This document shows, one piece after another, positions 17,232-28,206 of a stretch of 64,000 nt of DNA. The DNA is taken from assembly GCF_020616555.1 (NCBI RefSeq), contig NZ_CP085173.1:992001-1056000 (forward strand), read 5' to 3'. A program made the position numbers and the translations under genes. The first letter of the stretch is position 1; each line of letters begins with the position of its first letter. Under the pieces are notes generated by a model. It had not been told where the DNA came from. It searched no databases and saw only the letters and a program-made list of their open reading frames with translations. Source of the DNA: Streptomyces longhuiensis. GTDB lineage: Bacteria > Actinomycetota > Actinomycetes > Streptomycetales > Streptomycetaceae.

Positions 17232-18434
17232 TCAGCTCTGCGGGACGTCCCTGACGTACACGATCCCGTCGTATGCGGCCAGGTGGGCGGGGTCGAGTGG
17301 GGCGTAGCCGTAGTAGGGGGACACGCGGGGGGCCGGCTGTGTGTCGCCGAGGGCGGCGGCCAGCCGGTGGGCGTCGACGACGTAGCGATCCTCGGGAAGC
17401 GCGTAGAGGTGACCTTCGACGGTGTCCGTGGGCGGGGTGTCCACCCCTTGGTGCCGGATCGTGCCGAGGGCCGTGGCCACGAAGGCGTACCCCTCACCCA
17501 GACGAGAGCTCACGAGCGCGCCGGCGCTCCACCACTCCACCGGCCGGCCGCCCATCCGCATCGAGCTCTTGTCCCGCTGAAGGTGGCCGTTGTGGGCGTG
17601 GATCAGTGCCGGGTCCCGTTCGGCGAGGGCGAGGAGGTTGGCGGCCATCATCGAATCCCGCAGGCCGACGAGCCGTGTCATGCGGCTCGGTGAGGTGTCG
17701 GCCATCCAGAAGTGGTAGCGCAGCAGGCCCGTTGCGGTGCGACCGTACAGGCGCGCCCGGTCCCAGTCGTCTTTCGATGTCGCCGTGATGATGTGCGGCG
17801 TCTGCTCGTCGAGCAGCGCCACCAGATCGTCGGCGAGCAGCCGCAGCTCCTTCGCCTCGGCAGACCGCCCCACTGACTCGGCCGGGTCCATCATCGCCGC
17901 GGGACTGGTCCACCGGTCGTCGGCGCCGAGCAGGCGGTCGAGCGTTTCCGCCGTGCACGGAAGCAGGTCGCCTTCCACCCGGGCCGAAAGGCAGCCGTGC
18001 AGTGCGGTGAGGGCCTGCCGGGGGCTCGCGGCGCCGGTGATCTCCAGCGGGCCGTCGAAGCCGGCGAAGCGGAGCCGCTCGGCCGCGGGCCGGCCGTCGT
18101 TGTGGGCGCGCATCCAGCGTACGAGCTCGCGGTTGGCCGCTGACGCGCCCCAGCCGTGGCTGAAGCCGTGCTCCATGACTTCGTCGAGGGTGCCCCGGCC
18201 CGTGGTGACGTAGTCGTCCACGACCAGGCCCATCATGCAGTCGCTCTCGATCGCGATCGTCCGGTAGCCCTCCTGCTCCACGAGTTGCCGGAAGAGCTCG
18301 TTGCGCAGGTCGAGCAGCGCGTCCTCACCGTGGGTGGGCTCCCCCAGAGCGAGCATCCGCGGCCGGGCCGGGAGCAGCCCCATGAGGGCAGTCGCCTCCA
18401 GGGGGTGGGCGGTGTCCTTGATGTCAGTAGCCAT
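17232..18434 (-). CDS. Erythromycin esterase-family hydrolase
   Basis: A 400-aa protein of the erythromycin esterase (Ere)/succinoglycan-biosynthesis-like family. It carries the family elements LALGEPTHGEDALLDLRNEL (about 30-49), IAIESD (61-66), and a later HAHNGHLQRD (about 285-294) whose His residues form the Ere active centre in characterised members. True macrolide esterases are only one branch, and the native substrate of most actinobacterial members is unknown. The ATG is at 18432-18434. It diverges from a double-MerR regulator gene with a 68-bp shared promoter region, so induced expression is likely. Confidence 0.85.
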   Translation of the reverse strand: MATDIKDTAHPLEATALMGLLPARPRMLALGEPTHGEDALLDLRNELFRQLVEQEGYRTIAIESDCMMGLVVDDYVTTGRGTLDEVMEHGFSHGWGASAANRELVRWMRAHNDGRPAAERLRFAGFDGPLEITGAASPRQALTALHGCLSARVEGDLLPCTAETLDRLLGADDRWTSPAAMMDPAESVGRSAEAKELRLLADDLVALLDEQTPHIITATSKDDWDRARLYGRTATGLLRYHFWMADTSPSRMTRLVGLRDSMMAANLLALAERDPALIHAHNGHLQRDKSSMRMGGRPVEWWSAGALVSSRLGEGYAFVATALGTIRHQGVDTPPTDTVEGHLYALPEDRYVVDAHRLAAALGDTQPAPRVSPYYGYAPLDPAHLAAYDGIVYVRDVPQS

Positions 18435-18502
18435 GCCTTAAACGCTATCGTTGTACTTCCGATTGAAACTTTTCCGCGATATCTGCAGGAGCTGGCGGGC
18501 TC

Positions 18503-19252
18503 ATGGGACCGAACCTTCAAAGCCGTGTGCGGCTCAGGCCGGTCGATCTGGCACGCGAGCACGGTCTGTCCACACAGGCGATCAGGAACTACGAGGAGGC
18601 CGGCATCCTTCCGGCCGCCCGTCGCACACCTCACGGCTACCGCACCTACACGTCACTGCACGCGGGAGCCCTGCGCGCGTTCCTGGCCCTGCTGCCCGGC
18701 CACGGCCACCGGACGGCGACGTCGATCATGCGGGCGGTGAATCAGGGCACGGACGAGGAGGCGTTCCGCCTCATCGACGAGAGCCACGCCCAGCTCCTCG
18801 ACGACCGCCGGACCCTCCAGGCCGTGAAACGCGCACTGGGCGACCTGGAGCCCACCACGGCGCCCGGGCCCGGTGCGGGTTCCGAGTCGGCCGCGGTATC
18901 CGGGCCCGACGGCACGTTCATCGGGCCGCTGGCCGGGAAGCTGGGAATCCGCCCCGCGACGTTGCGCAAGTGGGAGGGCGCGGGGCTGGTGCGCCCGCGC
19001 CGCGACCCGCGAACCGGATACCGCGTCTACGACGACGCCGACGTACGGGACGCCCGCCTCGCCCATCAACTCAGGCGGGGCGGCTACCTGCTGGAGCAGA
19101 TCGCCCCGTTGATCGCCCAGGTTCGGGCGGCCGGCGGACTTGAGCCGCTGGAGGCCGCACTGCGTGACTGGCACGGCCGGCTGTCAGCCCGCGGGCGGGC
19201 CATGCTGACCGGAGCCGCAGAGCTGGAGGCGTACCTCCGCGCACGCGGCTGA
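18503..19252 (+). CDS. Double-MerR regulator, TioE-like
   Basis: A 249-aa regulator with two MerR helix-turn-helix halves in one chain. The first (residues about 11-55: RPVDLAREHGLSTQAIRNYEEAGILP...HGYRTY) and the second (about 135-180: GPLAGKLGIRPATLRKWEGAGLVRP...GYRVYDDADVRDARLA) are joined by a helical linker. This architecture matches TioE-family regulators of streptomycetes, which carry no metal-binding cysteines. It is divergent from the erythromycin-esterase-like gene and probably controls it. Confidence 0.83.
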   Translation: MGPNLQSRVRLRPVDLAREHGLSTQAIRNYEEAGILPAARRTPHGYRTYTSLHAGALRAFLALLPGHGHRTATSIMRAVNQGTDEEAFRLIDESHAQLLDDRRTLQAVKRALGDLEPTTAPGPGAGSESAAVSGPDGTFIGPLAGKLGIRPATLRKWEGAGLVRPRRDPRTGYRVYDDADVRDARLAHQLRRGGYLLEQIAPLIAQVRAAGGLEPLEAALRDWHGRLSARGRAMLTGAAELEAYLRARG

Positions 19253-19316
19253 GGCTTCGGTCGGCGTCCGAAGAGAAGCCAGGACCAGTGCGCTCAGGAC
19301 GGCTTCCCGCCCTCTG

Positions 19317-20282
19317 TCATCCGCCGGATTTCCTGCGGCCGCGCCGGCGCCAGTGCCACACCGCGCCGACCGCGACGGAAGCGATGAACAGGACGATGCC
19401 CACGACCGGCCAGCTGCTGTCGGCGATCCGCACGCCCGTCAAGAGGGTGGCCACGACCAGGACGACCGGCACCAGCAGAGAGAGAAGGGTGCGGGCGGCG
19501 CCGGCGATCAGGGAGGGGTCGAGGTGCGGCCGCCGCCGGGAGACCGGCGCGGAATCGGTGAAGTAGAAGGCTGTGGCCCGGTCTGTCAGTCGGGTGGTGG
19601 CCTGGTGGTACGACATCGCCATGTAGGGCATCCAGATCAGGGGGGCGACGATCCCCACCACGAACACCAGCCCCAACAGGACCCATCGACATGCCTGCAC
19701 CAGCCTGTGTGACCAGCCGGTGCGCTCGGACGCGGTGAGCAGTCCCAGCACGCGAGCCATGCGCAGGGTCAGGTACCACAGCACAGCGGGACGCCGTAGC
19801 GCGGATCGCTTGCCGGTCGCCGCCGGTTTCCGGTGACAGGCCGCGAGGGCGTCCCGGGCCTGGCCGACGTTCTCGTGCACGCCTTGGAGGACGAGGAGTT
19901 CGGCGGCGCGGTCGTCGGCCGTGGGATCGCCGCCTTTCAGCGCGGCCAGCTCCAGAACCGTACGGGCCTGGCGGAGCAGCGCGGCGCAGAACGCGACCGG
20001 TACGAAAATCAGGAACGGTCCTCCGACGAAGGCGCCCTCGGACACGGTGGCACGCCACCCCTTGGCAATCACCAGTGCGCGGAGCCCCGTCGCATCCATG
20101 TCCGGGTGGTCCTTCTTGATACGGGCGACCGAGCGAGCGGCGGTCGGCCCGAACCGCCGCACCGCGAAGGCGGCCAGGGTCTCGGGAAGGCACTCCGGAT
20201 CGTGGAGTGTCGCCCTGAGGAGCCACCGTGCGGGCGACAGCCCCGGAGCGGTGTCAGGGGGTACTGATCGCGAGTCTGGCAC
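19317..20282 (-). CDS. Integral membrane protein of unknown function
   Basis: A 321-aa protein with about four strongly hydrophobic segments: one near residues 87-104 (GGPFLIFVPVAFCAALL), a long one near 197-220, and two near the C-terminus (LLSLLVPVVLVVATLLTGV and WPVVGIVLFIASVAVGAVW), ending in a basic tail. The cytoplasmic N-terminal half contains charged helices. I do not recognise a family. The GTG at 20280-20282 has no clear ribosome site, and it overlaps the end of a truncated DUF1269 gene. The true start may be elsewhere. It converges with the MerR gene. Confidence 0.6.
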   Translation of the reverse strand: MPDSRSVPPDTAPGLSPARWLLRATLHDPECLPETLAAFAVRRFGPTAARSVARIKKDHPDMDATGLRALVIAKGWRATVSEGAFVGGPFLIFVPVAFCAALLRQARTVLELAALKGGDPTADDRAAELLVLQGVHENVGQARDALAACHRKPAATGKRSALRRPAVLWYLTLRMARVLGLLTASERTGWSHRLVQACRWVLLGLVFVVGIVAPLIWMPYMAMSYHQATTRLTDRATAFYFTDSAPVSRRRPHLDPSLIAGAARTLLSLLVPVVLVVATLLTGVRIADSSWPVVGIVLFIASVAVGAVWHWRRRGRRKSGG

Positions 20283-20478
20283 GGGGTGGTTTCGGTTTCA
20301 TCGCGTCCTGCGGCCGGCTGACGACCGTCGCGTCTCGAACCTTGGTCAGTTCTTGCTTCCGCAACCGCAGCAGCGTGGCCTCGACCGCTTCGGCGCTGCG
20401 GGACGCGTCGAACTTCGAAACGGTCAGCGGGGCCACGCTCGTCCTCCAGCGATCAGCCGGTTCTGGGGCAGTGGACAT
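20254..20478 (-). pseudogene. Truncated DUF1269 family gene
   Basis: About 75 codons. The middle part (VSKFDASRSAEAVEATLLRL, then KQELTKVRDATVVSRPQDA) matches the start of DUF1269 membrane proteins, which normally continue into a Gly-rich helical hairpin of about 100 more residues. Here the similarity stops after DAMKPKP and a stop codon follows, overlapping the next gene by 29 bp. The whole glycine-zipper membrane part is missing, so this is probably a relic created by a deletion. Confidence 0.5.
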
Positions 20479-20828
20479 CAGTAAACGCCGACGGCCCAAG
20501 GGATGCATCTTGGACCTGTCGCGATTGTTGAAGCCATCGGTCACTCAGTGCCGATACGCCGTGCCACCTGAGAGGGCTGTCCAGAGGCGGACATCCCCAC
20601 TCGCTCGCCTGGCGCATTCCGTGCGGTGGCGGCTGGAACATCGCCGGACGGTACTCGCCGGTCTGCCGGATCAGGATTCGGGCGACGGCGGAGCTGAGGC
20701 CCGGGCCGACGGGACCGGGCCCTGGGCGGGCCCAGGATGGATGACAGAGCGGGAGACGGCACAAGCCTTCCGGTCTCCCGACCCCGGGAAGCGCCCGGGC
20801 CCCTGTTCGAGGCGCCAGTCCGCGGCGC
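20479..20828. other. Intergenic stretch, no gene recognised
   Basis: Short overlapping open frames on both strands show no family resemblance and no ribosome sites. No hairpin or operator-like repeat stood out. It follows the truncated DUF1269 gene and precedes the 3' end of the frameshifted hydrolase, so it may be decayed sequence. Confidence 0.4.
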
Positions 20829-21709
20829 TCAGGCCGTGTGCGCCTCCACCGCGTCGATGATCTCGGGCCAGAGTTCGCGCGGGCGGTCGTGGCCCATGTC
20901 GGGGATCAGCAGGAGCTTCGCTCCGGGTACGAGTTCCGCGGTGCGTTCGCCTCCGCTCGGGGCGATCAGCGTGTCGTCCAAGCCGTGGATCACCAGGGTT
21001 GGCACCCCCAGGGTCCGGAGCGCCTCCGTACGCGAGCCGTCGAGGATCATCGCTCCGAGTTGGCGCCCGACACCCGCCGGACAGTAGGCGCGGTCATAAC
21101 TTTCGGCAGCCAGCTCGCGAAGGAGTGCGGCGTCGCCGTATCGCCTGGACGCCCACACCAGTTCGCGATCCGCCGCTGCGACGTATCCCTCGCGGTCCGC
21201 CGGCTTCGGGCTCAGGAGTACCGCTTGGGCCTCGGGGTCGGACCGGCCGTATTCGGTTCGCCGGTCGAGGACATCATCGACGTCAGGGTCAGGACCCGGG
21301 TGGGCTGGGTGATGGCCATCTTCTGGGCGATCATTCCGCCCATCGAGGTCCCGACCACGTGGGCGCCTTCGATGCCGAGCGCGGTGAGCAGGTCGAGGCC
21401 GTCGGCTGCCATGTCCGTCAACGTGTACGGGATCATGGCGAGCGCGGAGGCAATGTCTCCCGAGCTCACAGCCGCGATGAACCGGCCCATGTCCACGGGG
21501 TGCTCGTCGAACGTGGTGGACAGCCCGCAGTCGCGGTTGTCGTAGCGGATCACGTAACGGCCCCGGTCGGCCAGCGCACGGCAGAAGTCCTCGTGCCAGG
21601 CGATCATCTGGGCGCCGAACCCCATCACCAGCAGGACGGGCGGGTCGGCGGGATCACCGAACGTCTCGTACGCGAGGGACATTCCGGGCGAGACTTCGAC
21701 AAGTGGCAT
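20829..21709 (-). pseudogene. Alpha/beta hydrolase, frameshifted
   Basis: Two open frames together make one alpha/beta-fold hydrolase of ~290 aa. The N-terminal part (ATG at 21707-21709) has the oxyanion strand LLVMGFGAQMIAWHEDF and the nucleophile elbow GTSMGG. The C-terminal part, in another frame, has LVIHGLDDTLI (acid Asp) and IPDMGHDRP (catalytic His). Reading across, codons after STGEP should go on as EYGRSDPEAQAVLLSPKP, but a one-base deletion near 21253 shifts the frame into an early stop. All three catalytic elements survive, so this is either a recent mutation or a sequencing error. Confidence 0.75.
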
Positions 21710-21823
21710 GCCGGGATCTTCCCAGCATCGAGTGTCGCCGCGCATGTGGAATATCGGCCGCCGGATATTGGCGGTGTCGATGCCCTCCACACCGCACACC
21801 GACCCCTCGCGCCCAGCACCCCT

Positions 21824-21880
21824 GGCCCGTGGCCCATGGCCCATGGCCGAGGGTGCGCAATGCTCCCCCTGCCACGGGCC
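21824..21880. terminator. Inverted repeat downstream of hutG
   Basis: GGCCCGTGGC (21824-21833) pairs perfectly with GCCACGGGCC (21871-21880) across a 37-bp GC-rich loop that itself holds CCATGG repeats. It starts 29 bp past the hutG stop. There is no T-tract, as is common for actinobacterial terminators. The long loop makes this only a probable terminator. Confidence 0.4.
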
Positions 21881-21908
21881 CTGGCCGTGCGGTCGGTGAT
21901 GTGTGTCG

Positions 21909-22891
21909 TCAGACCTTCGTGGTCCTCGCGTGGTGTGTCGTCAGGATGCGGTGGATCAGGCGGGCGCCCGCTCGGGCGGTGCGGTGGTCGGTGTCGAGGT
22001 CCGGGTTGAGTTCCGCGACGTCGACCACGAGCGGCTTTGCGCTTGCCGCCACCTTGGCGCAGACGTGCTCGATGATCTCCATCTGCACGCCGTGGGCGGC
22101 CGGGGCGCTGACGCCGGGGGCCACTGCGGCCGGGAGCACATCGAGGTCGATGCTGAGGTGCAGCACGTCATGGCTGTCGATGAACTCGTCCGTGAAGGCG
22201 TCGACCGCCGGGAGGTTGAGCACACCGCACTCGGTGTCCGGCAGGTAGCGCACGCCGAGCCGGTCGGCGGTGTGGAACAGATGCGCGGTGTTGCTCGGCT
22301 GGCTGATGCCGAGGACCCGGTAGTTGAGCCGGTGTCCGCGCCGTTCCTCGCTCTGCGCCATCTGCAGGAACGGCGTTCCCGAGCTCGCGCGCACGTCGTC
22401 ACGGAGGTCGAAGTGCGCGTCGAGGTTGAGCACTCCGAGCCGCCCGCCGGCCTGGACGGCCCGGGTGGAGACGAGGCCCAGGTACGTGCCGTACGCCACC
22501 TCGTGGCCGCCGCCGAGGATCACGACGGGAACACCTCGGTCGACGAGGGGGCCGACGACCTGCCCGAGGCGGTGGTGGCCCAACTCCAGTTCTCCGTCGC
22601 TGACTTCGATGTCTCCGGCGTCGAGCGCGGTCAGCGGGGCGGGCAGGGCCATCGAGGCGAGGGCGGCCCGCAGTTCGCGTGGACCGTTCGCCGCGCCCTG
22701 GCGGCCCTTGTTGCGGCGTACGCCCTCGTCGGAGCGGAAGCCGACGAACGCGGCGTCCCACGGCCCCGGGGCGCCGGTGCCGGTGCTGATCGCGTGGTGC
22801 CAGCGCAGGTGCTCGCTCCCGGGGCCGTCGTCCCGGCCGTGCCAGCGTTCGGGAGGCACGTCCACCGTGAGTTCGACCGCGGCGACAGCAC

Positions 22892-22895
<4 letters not shown>
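21909..22895 (-). CDS. hutG: Formimidoylglutamase
   Basis: A 328-aa ureohydrolase (arginase superfamily) that cleaves N-formimidoyl-L-glutamate to glutamate and formamide, the last step of histidine degradation. The manganese motifs are present: GGGHE (about 128-132), DAHFDLR and SIDLDVL. The GTG start (22893-22895) overlaps the hutU stop as GTGA. Operon partnership with hutU is what decides for formimidoylglutamase over agmatinase or arginase. Confidence 0.9.
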
Positions 22896-24571
<1,676 letters not shown>

Positions 24572-24654
24572 GTTCTCTCCTGGTCGATGGCGGAGCGGTT
24601 GCGTGTTCCATGACAGGCGAGGCGCCGGACGCGTTCCAGCAGCGGCCGCCGACA

Positions 24655-24670
24655 TTCTCGGATCCGAGAA
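24655..24670. promoter_or_regulatory. Palindrome upstream of hutU (hut operator type)
   Basis: TTCTCGGATCCGAGAA is a perfect 16-bp palindrome in the hutU-hutC divergent region. It aligns with the palindrome in front of hutH and the one between the second IclR gene and the hutI fragment (shared KTCTSGGATMCSAGAM). It is probably a binding site of one of the local IclR regulators. Confidence 0.6.
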
Positions 24671-24790
24671 CGTCACTGATTGCCGGTGACGTGGGGCGCT
24701 CAGGGGCGCGGGTTCCGTGCGGGCCGCCTCGCCTAGGATTGCCGTGGTGTTCGCGAATGTGGCGCGACGGATCCATGGGGTACGAGGACG

Positions 24791-25555
24791 GTGGACGGCT
24801 TGGTCGTGGAGGCTGCGGAGATCGCCCGGCTCTATGCGCGGCAGACGCCCGGTTCCGCCCCGGCCTATCAGCGGATCAAGGACCTCGTGGCCGCGGAGAT
24901 CGCGGGTGGGCGCTGGCGCGAGGGTGAGGCGCTTCCCTCGGAGAGCCAGTTCGTCGAGTCGCTGGGCCTGTCCCGTATGACGGTCAACCGCGCCCTGCGC
25001 GAGCTGAGCGCCGACGGGCTGCTCCGACGCGTCATGGGCGTGGGCACGTTCGTGGCGCGGCGCAAGAGCAGTTCCGCGCTGGCCGGGGTGCACAACATCG
25101 CCGACGAGGTCCGGGACCGCGGGCATGGCTACTCGGCCAGGGTGCTGTCCCTGCGCGAGGAGCTCCCCGACCCCGAGATCAGCGCACAGCTCGGCCTCGA
25201 CGGGCGGCGCAGCGCGTTCCGCTCACGCGTCGTGCACCTGGAGGACGGTGCGGCGGTCCAGTTGGAGGACCGCTACGTCCACCCGGACTTCGCCCCCGGC
25301 TATCTCGACCAGGACTTCACCGCGGGTACGCCGTTCACGTTCCTGTCCGAGGTCGCCCCGCTGGGCAAGGGCGAGCACATCGTCGAGGCGGTCCTGCCGT
25401 CCGCCGAGGAGTGCGAGATCCTCGGCATCGGCCCGTCCGAACCGTGTCTGCTCATCCAGCGCCGCACCTGGTCCGGGGATGCCGTCGTGAGCGTCGCCCG
25501 GCTGATCCACCCCGGGTCCCGGTACCGCCTGGTGGGGACGTTCGACGCCCACTGA
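24791..25555 (+). CDS. hutC: HutC-like GntR/UTRA regulator of histidine use
   Basis: A 254-aa repressor. The N-terminal GntR winged helix spans about residues 24-91 ([20 protein letters not shown], then [21 protein letters not shown] and GVGTFVA), and a UTRA effector domain follows ([37 protein letters not shown]). This is the HutC pattern, in which urocanate is the usual inducer. It starts with GTG at 24791 after GAGGA and is divergent from hutU. A GTATATAC-type site fitting the HutC subfamily lies in the permease promoter 1.6 kb away. Confidence 0.88.
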   Translation: MDGLVVEAAEIARLYARQTPGSAPAYQRIKDLVAAEIAGGRWREGEALPSESQFVESLGLSRMTVNRALRELSADGLLRRVMGVGTFVARRKSSSALAGVHNIADEVRDRGHGYSARVLSLREELPDPEISAQLGLDGRRSAFRSRVVHLEDGAAVQLEDRYVHPDFAPGYLDQDFTAGTPFTFLSEVAPLGKGEHIVEAVLPSAEECEILGIGPSEPCLLIQRRTWSGDAVVSVARLIHPGSRYRLVGTFDAH

Positions 25556-25567
25556 GCCGGGCTGCCG

Positions 25568-26398
25568 TCAACGTGCCCGGGTGGGGGCTGGTTTCGCGGT
25601 CGGGCGTCGGCCGGACATCGCGGCCGTCAGTCGTGCGGCCCCCTGCTCCAGGACCTCGCGGACGTGGTCGGTGTCGTGCCTGCTGTAGTGCCGTTGCCAG
25701 GTGCTGCTGAGTGCGGCGACGGGCCGTTCGTTGTGGTCGAAGGCCGCGACGCCCAGCGACCAGAAGCCCTCGGAGACCAGCTCGACCTCCTCCGACCAGC
25801 CGCGGGCGCGGTCGCGGGCCAGCAGGTCGAGGAGTTCCGACAGCGAGCGGGGTCCTTTGCCGGTACGCGTGATGAGATCCGCCTGCCGGGGGAAGAGAGC
25901 CCGCACCTGTGCCGGGGACACGTGGGCGAGAAGGGCGCGCCCGTTGGCCGTCAGGTGGGCGGGCAGCCGGACGCCGACGTCGGTGACGAGGGAGATGTCC
26001 GCGTCACCGGACCGGTTCGACGGCGGCCGTTCCTTGAGCAGGTAGACGGTCTCCGCGCCGTGGACGATGCCCAGGTGCACGGTCTGGCCCAGACGTGCCG
26101 AGGCGGTGCGCAGGATGGGGCGCGCGAGGCGCTCCAGCGGTTCGTGGCGCAGATAGGCCGAGCCGATCTCGAAGGACGCGACCCCGAGACCGTACGCCTG
26201 CTCCTTGGGGAGGTAGGTGACGAAGCCGCGGTCCACCAGGACCGAGAGGACGTGGTACGCGGACGATCTGGGGATGTCGAGTTCGCGGGCCAGGGCCGCG
26301 GCCTGGACGGGACCCGAGCGTCCGGCGAGGTGCAGCAGGATGTCCAGCGCGCGTCCGACGGCGGGCGAGGCACTGGACGCCGTTGTCCGTTCACCCAT
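25568..26398 (-). CDS. IclR-family regulator (first copy)
   Basis: A 276-aa protein with an N-terminal winged helix (residues about 14-75: VGRALDILLHLAGRSGPVQA, then LDIPRSSAYHVLSVLVDRGF) and the C-terminal IclR effector domain ([25 protein letters not shown]). The ATG at 26396-26398 follows GAGGTGG. It converges with hutC (12 bp between stops) and diverges from the amino acid permease gene. A closely related IclR gene lies at 29893-30693, with the same [13 protein letters not shown] element ([13 protein letters not shown] there), so the pair are paralogues that may read the same effector. Confidence 0.87.
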   Translation of the reverse strand: MGERTTASSASPAVGRALDILLHLAGRSGPVQAAALARELDIPRSSAYHVLSVLVDRGFVTYLPKEQAYGLGVASFEIGSAYLRHEPLERLARPILRTASARLGQTVHLGIVHGAETVYLLKERPPSNRSGDADISLVTDVGVRLPAHLTANGRALLAHVSPAQVRALFPRQADLITRTGKGPRSLSELLDLLARDRARGWSEEVELVSEGFWSLGVAAFDHNERPVAALSSTWQRHYSRHDTDHVREVLEQGAARLTAAMSGRRPTAKPAPTRAR

Positions 26399-26409
26399 TG
26401 GTCCACCTC

Positions 26410-26439
26410 TTGACTCATCTGTATATACAGGAATATACA
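26410..26439 (+). promoter_or_regulatory. Permease promoter with HutC-type operator in the spacer
   Basis: TTGACT (26410-26415) and TATACA (26434-26439) are separated by 18 bp and point towards the permease gene. The spacer contains the perfect palindrome CTGTATATACAG (26419-26430), which matches the GTMTAKAC core recognised by HutC-subfamily GntR proteins. Repressor bound there would block the polymerase directly. Confidence 0.6.
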
Positions 26440-26541
26440 AGGGCCTTCGTCATGCGGGAGTGCTGACGAACGCCGTCGACCGGCATGTGATTCAGCCCCG
26501 CCACCTCACCCGGAACCCGGCGTTCCCAAGGAGGACCTGTT

Positions 26542-28017
26542 TTGTCCACCGACACCACGTCCCTGCAACGCGGACTCAAGTCCCGGCACATACGCTTCAT
26601 CGCCCTGGGTTCCGCCATCGGGACCGGCCTGTTCTACGGCTCCTCGGAGTCCATCAAGGCGGCGGGGCCCGCCGTCCTGCTGGCCTATCTGATCGGTGGC
26701 GCCGCGGTCTTCCTCGTCCTGCGCTCGCTGGGCGAGATGGCGGTGAGCAGCCCGTGCGCCGGATCCTTCGGCGAATACGCCACAAAGTACCTCGGACCGC
26801 TGCCGGGTTTCCTCACCGGCTGGACGTACGCCCTCGAAATGGTCTTCGTCTGTCTCGCGGACATCACGGCGCTCGGCGTCTACATGAGCTTCTGGTTCCC
26901 GGACGTGCCACGGTGGATCTGGCTCCTCGCGGCCGTCGGCATCATCGGCGCGATGAACCTGTTCAGCGTCAAGGTCTTCGGTGAGCTGGAGTTCTGGCTC
27001 TCCTTCGCCAAGGTCGTCGCCATCATCGCGATGATCCTCGCCGGCCTTGCGATCATCGTCTTCGGCTTCGGCGGCAACGGCGACGCGGGCGTCTCGAACC
27101 TGTGGAGCAACGGCGGGTTCATGCCCAACGACGTCCGGGGCCTGGTCCTGTCCTTCGCCGTGGTGATGTTCGCCTTCGGTGGCACGGAGATCATCGGCGT
27201 CACCGCCGGCGAGGCGCAGAACCCGGAGAAGACCATTCCGAGCGCCGTGAACTCCATCCCGATCCGCATCGTGCTCTTCTACGTGCTGACGCTCGCGGTC
27301 CTCATGTCGCTCAACCCGTGGGAGCACATCGGCGCGAAGGGCAGCCCGTTCGTCGAGATCTTCGCCGGCATCGGCGTCGCCTCCGCGGCCACCGTGCTGA
27401 ACGTCGTGGTCATCATCGCGGCCCTGTCCGCGATCAACAGCAACATCTTCGCCGCCGGACGCATCATGTACGGCATGGCCGAGCGCAACCAGGCGCCGTC
27501 CGTCATGCGCCGCCTGTCCCGCAACGGCGTGCCGTGGATGACCGTCGTCATCATGATCGGCGCACTCCTCTTCGGCGTGCTCCTGAACTACCTCATGCCC
27601 GAGCGGGTGTTCCTCGTCATCGCCTCGATCGCGACCTTCGCCACGGTGTGGGTCTGGCTGATGATCCTGCTGTCCCAGGTCAGCGCGCGCCGCAGGATGT
27701 CCGCGCAGGAGGTCGCCGCGCTGAAGTACCCGGCGCCGTTCTGGCCCTACGGCCAGATCATCACCATCACCTTCATGGTCTGCGTCGTGGTGCTCCTCGC
27801 GTTCTCGGACAGCACCCGGATCGCGCTGGTCGTCGGCGGGGTGTGGCTGGCCCTGATGACGTGCGTGTACTACCTCTGGCTGCGCCCCCGGGCCCGCCGG
27901 GCGGCAGCGGCCGACACCGCACCGCAGGTCCCGTACGAGAACGAGTCCGCCGAAGGCCGGGAGCCCTCGGACGAGGATGACGCCAGGGCCGGGACGGAGC
28001 CCGTGCACCAGCGATAA
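26542..28017 (+). CDS. Amino acid permease, probably histidine uptake
   Basis: A 491-aa APC-superfamily (AAT family) permease with 12 predicted membrane helices. It carries the consensus [20 protein letters not shown] in helix 1, the [20 protein letters not shown] loop and [20 protein letters not shown]. The start is TTG (26542-26544) after a strong AAGGAGG. A hydrophilic acidic tail of ~40 residues ends the protein. It lies immediately before hutH, with a factor-independent terminator between them. The place in the hut cluster and the HutC-type operator suggest histidine or urocanate as substrate, which is inferred. Confidence 0.88.
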   Translation: MSTDTTSLQRGLKSRHIRFIALGSAIGTGLFYGSSESIKAAGPAVLLAYLIGGAAVFLVLRSLGEMAVSSPCAGSFGEYATKYLGPLPGFLTGWTYALEMVFVCLADITALGVYMSFWFPDVPRWIWLLAAVGIIGAMNLFSVKVFGELEFWLSFAKVVAIIAMILAGLAIIVFGFGGNGDAGVSNLWSNGGFMPNDVRGLVLSFAVVMFAFGGTEIIGVTAGEAQNPEKTIPSAVNSIPIRIVLFYVLTLAVLMSLNPWEHIGAKGSPFVEIFAGIGVASAATVLNVVVIIAALSAINSNIFAAGRIMYGMAERNQAPSVMRRLSRNGVPWMTVVIMIGALLFGVLLNYLMPERVFLVIASIATFATVWVWLMILLSQVSARRRMSAQEVAALKYPAPFWPYGQIITITFMVCVVVLLAFSDSTRIALVVGGVWLALMTCVYYLWLRPRARRAAAADTAPQVPYENESAEGREPSDEDDARAGTEPVHQR

Positions 28018-28024
28018 CGGCGAC

Positions 28025-28073
28025 AGAAAGGGCCGGCGGAACCGCGAGAGCGACGGTTCCGCCGGCCCTTTCT
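28025..28073 (+). terminator. Strong hairpin terminator after the permease
   Basis: A 20-bp perfect stem (28025-28044 with 28054-28073) closes a 9-base loop. It starts 8 bp after the permease stop and ends in CCCTTTCT. The stem separates the permease from the hutH promoter. Confidence 0.85.
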
Positions 28074-28132
28074 GCGTGAGGCGGAGGCCGCCGCCGAGCC
28101 CGTGATCAGGGCGAGATCCCGCTGCATGCGCA

Positions 28133-28154
28133 ACTGTCTGGGATCCCAGACAGT
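28133..28154. promoter_or_regulatory. 22-bp perfect palindrome upstream of hutH
   Basis: Both arms read ACTGTCTGGGA and its complement, with no spacer. The core GTCTGGGATCCCAGAC (28136-28151) is shared with sites near hutU (24655) and the second IclR gene (30745). It lies 52 bp before the hutH start and is probably an operator of the IclR pair. Confidence 0.65.
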
Positions 28155-28206
28155 AACCCTCCGCAGCCACTGACGAAGACGTTCCGTTTTCGGGCTTCAT
28201 GGAGTC

